Below, in pieces: positions 6,451 to 11,456 of a stretch of DNA of 11,456 bases. Under the pieces are notes generated by a model. The model had not been told where the DNA came from. It saw only the letters and a list, made by a program, of their open reading frames with translations, and made no database searches. Position numbers and translations under genes: made by a program. Origin of the DNA: Chloroflexota bacterium (GTDB taxonomy: Bacteria > Chloroflexota > UBA5177 > JANWHV01); the NCBI GenBank assembly GCA_025450375.1, contig JANWHO010000121.1, forward strand, positions 1 through 11,456, given 5' to 3'. The stretch's first letter is position 1; each line of letters starts with the position of its first letter.

Positions 6451-8412
6451 ATGAGCTTGCCCGTCCCCGTCCTCGATGACCGCAAGTTTCAGGATCTGGT
6501 GGATGAGTGCAAGCGGATGATTCCGCATTTCACTCCCGAGTGGACGGATCATAACGTCTCCGATCCCGGCGTGACCCTGATCGAGTTGTTCGCCTGGATG
6601 ACCGAGTTACTCCTCTACCGGGTCAACCAGGTCCCGAGGCGGAACTACATCAAGTTCCTGGAACTGATTGGCATCTCCCTGGAATCGCCCCAGCCCGCGC
6701 GGGCGGAGGTCCTTTTCCGCCTGGCGGCGCCCTTGCAGGCATCAGTGCTGATTCCAGCCGGGACCGAGGTGGCTACCCTCCGCACCACCAGCCAGGCATC
6801 GATCATCTTCGCGACCGAGCAACCGTTGGAGATTCAGGTGCCGAGCCTGGCCCATGTGCTGGTCTCCCGCGACGAGTTCGCCTATCGCGACTATATGCTG
6901 GCCCTGCGAAATCCAACCTTGAGGGTGCCGATCTTCGAGGAGCCGCCCAAGCCTGATAACGCCTTCTATCTCGGTTTCGCCGGGGATCTGGCGGGGCATA
7001 CCCTGATGATCGACCTGGATTGCGAAATCGAGGGGATCGGGGTCGATCCCAAGAACCCGCCATTGGCCTGGGAATATTATGACGGCTCGTTGCGTAACTG
7101 GCGTCAAGTGGCCCTGGAGTCGGACGGTACCGGCGGCCTGAACAAGAGCGGCCAGGTGCTCCTGCACATCCCGCTCACCAGTCGCCCCCGCGAGTTGGAT
7201 CGCCGCCGGGCCACCTGGATCCGCTGCCGGATCATCCCATCGCCTCCCGGCCGCCGCGGCTACTCGTCATCGCCCCGCATCCTGGCTGCCTCGGCTCGGG
7301 CTCTGGGCGGATCGACGATGGCCAGCCATAGCGAGGTGATTCCTCTCGACCTGGTCGGGCGATCCGACGGCAATCCTGGCCAGTCATTCTTTCTTTCCTC
7401 GCCACCCATCCTTCCCCGCCGGGAGGGCGAAACAGTGGAAGTGGAGCGGGAGACTCCGGGCATCTTCGATCCCTGGCAGGAAATTACCGACTTCTCCGCC
7501 TCCGGTCCCAACGATCTTCACTTCACCTGCGACAGCGTGCAAGGGAAAATTCAGTTCGGGCCCGCCATCCGTCTGGCCACCGGGATCGAGCGCCAATACG
7601 GCGCCGTGCCTCCCCGTGGACGGTCCATCCGCTTCACCCGCTACCGGGTGGGGGGTGGAAGAGTAGGGAACGTGGGAGCGCAGACGCTGACCCAACTGAA
7701 AACATCGATCCCGTACGTCGCCTGGGTCACCAATCCTCAACCCGCCGTGGGCGGCACCGAGGCCGAGACCCTGGACGCGGCGCTGATGCGCGGCCCGCTG
7801 GTTCTGCGGAGCAGCCCCCGAGCGGTGACGGCCGAGGATTTCGAGCGGCTGGCCCGCGAGGGTAGCCCGGATGTGGCGCGCTGCCGCTGCAAATACGCGA
7901 AAGAACAGGACGACGGGATGGCGGGCAGCGTCCATCTGGTGCTGGTACCGAAAATGCCGACCACCGAAAGCGTGGTCCCCCCAGAGGAACTGGCGCTCTC
8001 CGACACGCTGCGCACGACCGTGCAGGACTTCCTGGACGCACGCCGGATGATCACCATTCGCATGGTGCTCAGTCCGCCGCAATATCAGGCGGTCTCGGTT
8101 CGCCTGGAGGTGTTCGCCAAGCCGAAAGCCAATAAGGCCCTGGTGAAAACCGAGGTGGAGAAGGCGCTCTACCGCTTTGTCCATCCCACGGTGGGGGGCG
8201 AGGATGGAACCGGCTGGCCATTCGAGCGTGGCCTCTTCATCTCGGATATTTATGGGCTCCTGCAATCGATGCCCAATGTGGATCACCTCAGTTCAGTGCA
8301 TTTCGTGGTCATTGACGCGAACGGCGCCGAACGGCCGATCACGGGAGACATGGCCGCCGTCTCCCCGGACACTTTGTTGTGCAGCGCCGCGCATGTGGTA
8401 TCGGTGAAATGA
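6451..8412 (+). CDS. Baseplate J-like wedge protein (Afp11-like)
   Basis: A 653-residue baseplate protein. The N-terminus carries the signature WTDHNVSDPGVTLIELFAW (31-49), then YRVNQVPRRNYIKFLELIGI, typical of 'putative baseplate assembly protein' in CIS and tail-like loci. The middle contains WQEITDFSASGPNDLHF and the RYRVGGGRVGNVGAQTLTQL stretch (397-416) of the baseplate J fold. GGTEAETLDAAL (434-445) and AVTAEDFERLAREGSPDVARCRC follow. The C-terminal part resembles the lower J-like domains. In particles it pairs with the P2 gpI or Afp12-type protein to form the wedge. The start has a modest GGAG at 6439-6442. It is shorter than AFP's Afp11 but normal, as I recall, for actinobacterial-type systems. 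The family is secure. Confidence 0.92.
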   Translation: MSLPVPVLDDRKFQDLVDECKRMIPHFTPEWTDHNVSDPGVTLIELFAWMTELLLYRVNQVPRRNYIKFLELIGISLESPQPARAEVLFRLAAPLQASVLIPAGTEVATLRTTSQASIIFATEQPLEIQVPSLAHVLVSRDEFAYRDYMLALRNPTLRVPIFEEPPKPDNAFYLGFAGDLAGHTLMIDLDCEIEGIGVDPKNPPLAWEYYDGSLRNWRQVALESDGTGGLNKSGQVLLHIPLTSRPRELDRRRATWIRCRIIPSPPGRRGYSSSPRILAASARALGGSTMASHSEVIPLDLVGRSDGNPGQSFFLSSPPILPRREGETVEVERETPGIFDPWQEITDFSASGPNDLHFTCDSVQGKIQFGPAIRLATGIERQYGAVPPRGRSIRFTRYRVGGGRVGNVGAQTLTQLKTSIPYVAWVTNPQPAVGGTEAETLDAALMRGPLVLRSSPRAVTAEDFERLAREGSPDVARCRCKYAKEQDDGMAGSVHLVLVPKMPTTESVVPPEELALSDTLRTTVQDFLDARRMITIRMVLSPPQYQAVSVRLEVFAKPKANKALVKTEVEKALYRFVHPTVGGEDGTGWPFERGLFISDIYGLLQSMPNVDHLSSVHFVVIDANGAERPITGDMAAVSPDTLLCSAAHVVSVK

Positions 8413-8440
8413 TAGGTCTCAAACGCATGAGAGGAAACTG

Positions 8441-9172
8441 ATGGCGACCAGCCAACTCGCGCCCGGCCAGATTATGGCCAAGGCTCTCGGGGCTACCCCA
8501 CGTTCTCGCGCCAACGGCGCCGGGGGAGCCGGGGGGATAGCAGCGCAGGAAAGCATGTACCTGCGGTTCCTGCCGGGTATGTATCAAGAGGATCCGTTCC
8601 TGAAACGGTTTCTGATGATCTTTGAATCGGTGCTCGGCCCGATCGACCGCTCGATCGCGAATTTGCCGATCTACACCGAGCCGGAACTGGCCCCGGAGCA
8701 GTTTCTCCCCTGGCTGGCTCAATGGGTGGCCGTGACACTCGACAGCGCCTGGCCGCTGGAGCGGCAGCGCGCCCTGATCGCCAACGCGGTGGAAATCTAC
8801 CGCTGGCGCGGGACCAAATACGGCCTCAAACTGCATATTCAATCCTATACGGGACATGAACCGCTGATTGCCGAATACCGCTCCGGTTTCGTGCTGGGGA
8901 AGGAAAGCGGGATGGGCTGGACCACGCAATTGCTCAGTACGCCGCCCAATCCCTTGCTCTTCGTGGTCACTGCCCCGGTCGACAATCCGCGGGCGATTAA
9001 TGCCGCTATCCTGCGCCAGATTATCGAGGAGGACAAGCCCGCGCACACCACTTATCGCTTGCGCGTGGTTCTGGCCGGCGCGGCGCGCGCGGGCGAGGGC
9101 CGGACAGTTCAGGATCGGCGCTCGGCAAGCCCGGCCGCCGGCCAGCCAACGGGGGGGAAGGCAGGCGAATGA
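8441..9172 (+). CDS. Phage tail protein, P2 gpI-like (Afp12 position)
   Basis: A 243-residue protein. Residues 39-205 match the 'phage tail protein' domain of P2 gpI type (TIGR02242-like): MYLRFLPGMYQED, FLKRFLMIFESVLGPIDRSIANL, PEQFLPWLAQWVAVTLDSAWPLERQR, YRWRGTKYGLKLHI and a C-terminal VVTAPVD...IIEEDKPAHTTYRLRVV. In tails this protein joins the J-like protein to complete the wedge and can receive tail fibres. Residues 1-38 and about 212-243 are low-complexity and probably disordered. ATG 8441 has GAGAGG at 8429-8434; a second possible start, ATG 8555 at residue 39, also has AGGAA just upstream, so a shorter product cannot be excluded. The stop overlaps the next start (ATGA). The family is fairly secure. 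Confidence 0.88.
   Translation: MATSQLAPGQIMAKALGATPRSRANGAGGAGGIAAQESMYLRFLPGMYQEDPFLKRFLMIFESVLGPIDRSIANLPIYTEPELAPEQFLPWLAQWVAVTLDSAWPLERQRALIANAVEIYRWRGTKYGLKLHIQSYTGHEPLIAEYRSGFVLGKESGMGWTTQLLSTPPNPLLFVVTAPVDNPRAINAAILRQIIEEDKPAHTTYRLRVVLAGAARAGEGRTVQDRRSASPAAGQPTGGKAGE
9151..9172 (+). promoter_or_regulatory. RBS and ATGA stop/start overlap
   Basis: A purine-rich GGGGGGGAAGG (9151-9161) lies 7 bases before ATG 9169. The ATG overlaps the TGA (9170-9172) of the gpI-like gene. This arrangement favours translational coupling of the two genes. Confidence 0.65.
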
Positions 9173-10356
9173 ATATTGAGGAATTGGCGGCGTTCACCCT
9201 GCAACGGGTGACGGCCTATGACGGATTGGCGATCGACGCGGCCACCTGGACCGATGCCCATACCTATCACCAGGCGACGCAACGCCTCCACCTGCGCGCC
9301 TTGCATGGCTGGGGCATTATCAGCGGCCTCCGGGTGCAGCCCGTCGATCCCCCGACTCGGGGGGTGATCGTGCAGCCCGGCGTGGCCCTGGATGCCGACG
9401 GCAATTTGATCCGCGTCCCCCAGCCGGTGCGTATCGCTCTACCGCAACCGGCGGGCGGCACCGCTTGCGTGGTGCTTCGTTTTTCCGAGACCCCGGTGGA
9501 TTCGGGAAGCGGGGCGCCGGCCAGTCGGGTCAACGAGAATTTCAGTCTCCTGGTGAGCGAGCCGCCCCTGCGCCCCACCGATATCGAGGTGGCGCGGGTG
9601 CGGATGGCGGAAACGGCGGCGCCTATCGTGGCGGCGACAAGCGATTGGGCCCCTGGGCCGTACCAGATCGACCAGCGCTTCCGGCGCCAACTGCGGGAGG
9701 CGCCGATAGAGACGCTGACGATCGGCCAACTGACCCTGGCCGACGAGGCCACGAACGGCCAGCATCATCAAGGTTTGGTCAATCTGGTCCGTGAGTTGCG
9801 TTTAAGCGCTCCCTTCCTGGTCCACTATCTGGGCGAAGTGCGGATCGAACAAGCAGTGGGCCAATGTGACCTGCTCTATTTCAGCGGCGCCGGGGCCCCC
9901 CGTCTCACGCCACGCGAGGGCGCCCAACTGCTCGCCTTTTTGCGGGGGGGCGGGATCCTGTTCGCCGAGCCGTCCACGCAACAAGAACTCCAGCAGAAGG
10001 AAGGCGGCCGCTTCGCGGCCAGCTTCCAACGGTTGCTGACCGATCTCAAGCATGAGCTGGAGCCCATTGGATCCGAGCACCCTTTGTTCAACGCGCGCCA
10101 TCTGTTTGCCGCGCCACCCGAGGGACTGGGGGGGAGCGCGCCTATTCTGGCCAGGGACAACGTATTTTTGAGCCCGAACGACTACGGAGGCTGCTGGCAG
10201 GGCGGCCTGCCCGGTAAGCCCCTGGCGCGGGAGGTCATCCGGTCCGCCATGGAATTCGGAGTGAACATTGCCTGGCATGCCGCCGTTCGGGCGGCGGCGA
10301 CCCCGGCGGGCGCGGTGTCCGCGCCTCGGGTCGCCGAGCCGGTAGGTCAATCCTGA
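9169..10356 (+). CDS. Tail-associated N-terminal domain fused to a DUF4159-like domain
   Basis: A 395-residue protein with two parts. Residues about 10-130 (TDAHTYHQATQRLHLRALHGWGIISGL..V, then VIVQPGVALDADGNLIRVP) resemble N-terminal segments of proteins in tail and CIS loci with the 'Y...R.R.HLR.LHG.GI..GL.V' pattern. Residues about 185-375 look like DUF4159, a glutamine-amidotransferase-like fold: CDLLYFSGAGAPRLTPREGAQLLAFLRGGGILFAE (GGG at 260-262), EHPLF (303-307) and the closing EFGVNIAWHAA (362-372). DUF4159 proteins are known mainly beside MoxR/VWA membrane clusters; catalytic activity is not established for them, and I see no amidotransferase nucleophile motif here. There is no signal peptide or membrane segment. 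Translation is probably coupled to the gpI-like gene through ATGA, with GGGGGGGAAGG at 9151-9161. The DUF4159 call comes from motif memory and the role is unknown. Confidence 0.72.
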   Translation: MNIEELAAFTLQRVTAYDGLAIDAATWTDAHTYHQATQRLHLRALHGWGIISGLRVQPVDPPTRGVIVQPGVALDADGNLIRVPQPVRIALPQPAGGTACVVLRFSETPVDSGSGAPASRVNENFSLLVSEPPLRPTDIEVARVRMAETAAPIVAATSDWAPGPYQIDQRFRRQLREAPIETLTIGQLTLADEATNGQHHQGLVNLVRELRLSAPFLVHYLGEVRIEQAVGQCDLLYFSGAGAPRLTPREGAQLLAFLRGGGILFAEPSTQQELQQKEGGRFAASFQRLLTDLKHELEPIGSEHPLFNARHLFAAPPEGLGGSAPILARDNVFLSPNDYGGCWQGGLPGKPLAREVIRSAMEFGVNIAWHAAVRAAATPAGAVSAPRVAEPVGQS

Positions 10357-11456
10357 TGGCCGATGCGATTCGCGTCACTCTGAGCCCCGATCGGCTGGTG
10401 GTGCAGCCGGACAGCGACCCGATCGAGACCACGATTACGATTCAGAATAATGGAGCCACGGTCGATCAGTACGCGGTCGAACTGGACCAACTGCCCACTA
10501 CCTGGTATACGCTCTCCAATACCAGCGTCGCGCTGTTCCCCCAGGACAAGGAAGAAGCAAAGCTGGTGGTGCACCCGCCGAAAGGGGCAGCGGCCAAGGC
10601 GGGCAATTATCCCTTCAGCGTGACCGTGCTCTCACGGGCCGACTCCACCCAAACCACGCGAGTGGATGGGATGCTGCAGGTCGGTTCGGTGGGCGCCTTC
10701 GATACGGTGATCGCGCCCAGCAAGCTGGTGGGCCGGCGCGGCAAGTACATGCTGCATCTCAACAACGGCGGGAACGCCGATGTTAACGTCGAGCTTTCCG
10801 CCACCGACCCCGGGAACAAGTGCCGTTTTCAATTTCAGCCGCAAAAGGTCACGCTGGTGGCGGGGATGCGGAGCACCGTGCCCGTGACCGTGAAACCGCG
10901 ACGGAATTGGCTGGTTGGGGCGCGGAAGAACTTCGACTTCCAGGTCAAGGCGGCGCCCGATCATGGGGCGGCGAAAATGGTGACCGGGGTGCTGGTGCAT
11001 AAACCGATGTTCCGCACCTTACGTCCGCTCCGCAACATCTTCATTCTCCTGGTTCTGTTGATTCTGGTCCTGGTTGGGCTCCGCGCGTTGAACGGCAGCG
11101 GAGGCGTCGATGGGGCCACGTTGAAGAATAACGCGGTGACCTACAGCTGCAAGCATCTCAATCTGCTCTGCAATCAAGTGGCGACCGCGACTCCCGCGCC
11201 CTCGCCGACTCCCACTCCTAAACCTCGGGTGGTGGTCAAGCCGAAGCCCAAGCCGATCAAGACCTATCCCTTTGTCGGCGCCTTCAAGGAGTTCCATAAG
11301 CTGGCCCCTACCCTGGTCGGCCAGGGGCTCGAATATGAAAGCACGAACAGTAGGGTCGCGTCGCAGCGGACCACGAACGGCGAACTGCTCTTCGACCGGA
11401 AGGATGGTCACACGTTCCTGGTGCGAACCGACCATACGATCTGGCTCTTTTACCAG
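10356..11456 (+). CDS. CIS-associated single-pass membrane protein with two Ig-like domains, 3' partial
   Basis: The frame is open from ATG 10356 to the window edge (367 codons, no stop). The ATG overlaps the previous TGA (TGATG). Residues about 1-105 and 110-220 are two Ig-like beta-sandwiches (VTLSPDRLVVQPDSDPIETTITIQNNG, then a second with GKYMLHLNNGGNADVNVEL), similar to NEW3/CARDB folds. They resemble the membrane proteins labelled 'hydrolytic protein' in actinobacterial CIS clusters; I see no catalytic motif to support that label. A membrane segment at 228-245 (IFILLVLLILVLVGLRAL) follows RTLRPLRN, so by the positive-inside rule the Ig-like part is cytoplasmic and the rest outside. After the membrane come two Cys, a Pro/Thr/Lys linker (TPAPSPTPTPKP...KPKPKPIK) and a domain with GQGLEYES..., Q.TTNGELLFDRKDG. 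The architecture fits a membrane anchor or sensor for the injection system; that role is inferred. Confidence 0.85.
   Translation, partial: MADAIRVTLSPDRLVVQPDSDPIETTITIQNNGATVDQYAVELDQLPTTWYTLSNTSVALFPQDKEEAKLVVHPPKGAAAKAGNYPFSVTVLSRADSTQTTRVDGMLQVGSVGAFDTVIAPSKLVGRRGKYMLHLNNGGNADVNVELSATDPGNKCRFQFQPQKVTLVAGMRSTVPVTVKPRRNWLVGARKNFDFQVKAAPDHGAAKMVTGVLVHKPMFRTLRPLRNIFILLVLLILVLVGLRALNGSGGVDGATLKNNAVTYSCKHLNLLCNQVATATPAPSPTPTPKPRVVVKPKPKPIKTYPFVGAFKEFHKLAPTLVGQGLEYESTNSRVASQRTTNGELLFDRKDGHTFLVRTDHTIWLFYQ

Noticed and set aside
6413..6454. Tiny ORF starting ATGGAAAG and ending at the ATGA of the baseplate J gene
   Set aside because: It has 13 codons, Arg-rich, with no clear ribosome binding site. 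The overlap could allow coupling, but a random short frame explains it as well.
8417..8432. Small inverted repeat TCTCA...TGAGA before the gpI-like gene
   Set aside because: The stem is only 5 base pairs with a 6-base loop and no T-run; too weak to call a terminator or regulator, although it touches the ribosome binding site.

Overview
The window is one co-directional (+ strand), tightly packed operon segment from a contractile injection system (CIS) of the extracellular/cytoplasmic phage-tail-like type (AFP/PVC/Streptomyces-CIS family). It covers the spike and baseplate genes plus accessory genes. Both outer genes run off the window. No rRNA, tRNA, CRISPR array, transposase or convincing terminator is visible.

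Layout: (1) bases 1-3303, 3' part of a very long gene with an N-terminal DUF4157 ('eCIS core') domain carrying an HELTH zinc-type motif. It is followed by about 900 residues of low-complexity Gly/Ala/Ser sequence studded with about 22 degenerate '[V/I/L]QR' motifs, and ends in a charged C-terminal helix. (2) 3331-3999, tube/spike adapter with LysM (Afp7/Pvc7 type). (3) 4018-5943, VgrG-like spike (Afp8/Pvc8 type). (4) 6005-6409, gp25-like baseplate protein (Afp9 type), GTG start. (5) 6451-8412, baseplate J-like wedge protein (Afp11 type). (6) 8441-9172, P2 gpI-like tail protein. (7) 9169-10356, protein joining an N-terminal tail-associated domain to a C-terminal DUF4159-like domain. (8) 10356 to the window end, single-pass membrane protein with two Ig-like N-terminal domains and a Pro/Thr-rich linker. 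Gaps are 27, 18, 61, 41 and 28 bases, then two overlaps (ATGA, TGATG). The last three genes are therefore likely translationally coupled.

How they fit together (known family roles plus inference): genes 2-6 build the spike, hub and baseplate. The DUF4157 protein is the likely cargo, lumen or length-related component. The DUF4159 fusion and the membrane protein are the least understood parts and may link the baseplate to the membrane. The PAAR tip gene, sheath, tube, tape measure and AAA+ ATPase are not in this window.

Organism: high GC, and a CIS operon of the actinobacterial/chloroflexotal type. The PTPTP-style linker and the C-terminal domain of the last protein lean towards Chloroflexota, but this is a weak inference. 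The most unusual part is the 3.3 kb repeat gene. It contains in-frame 15-base tandem duplications and two clusters of a CGGATCGGT-type repeat, which share a perfect 19-base inverted repeat about 310 bases apart.
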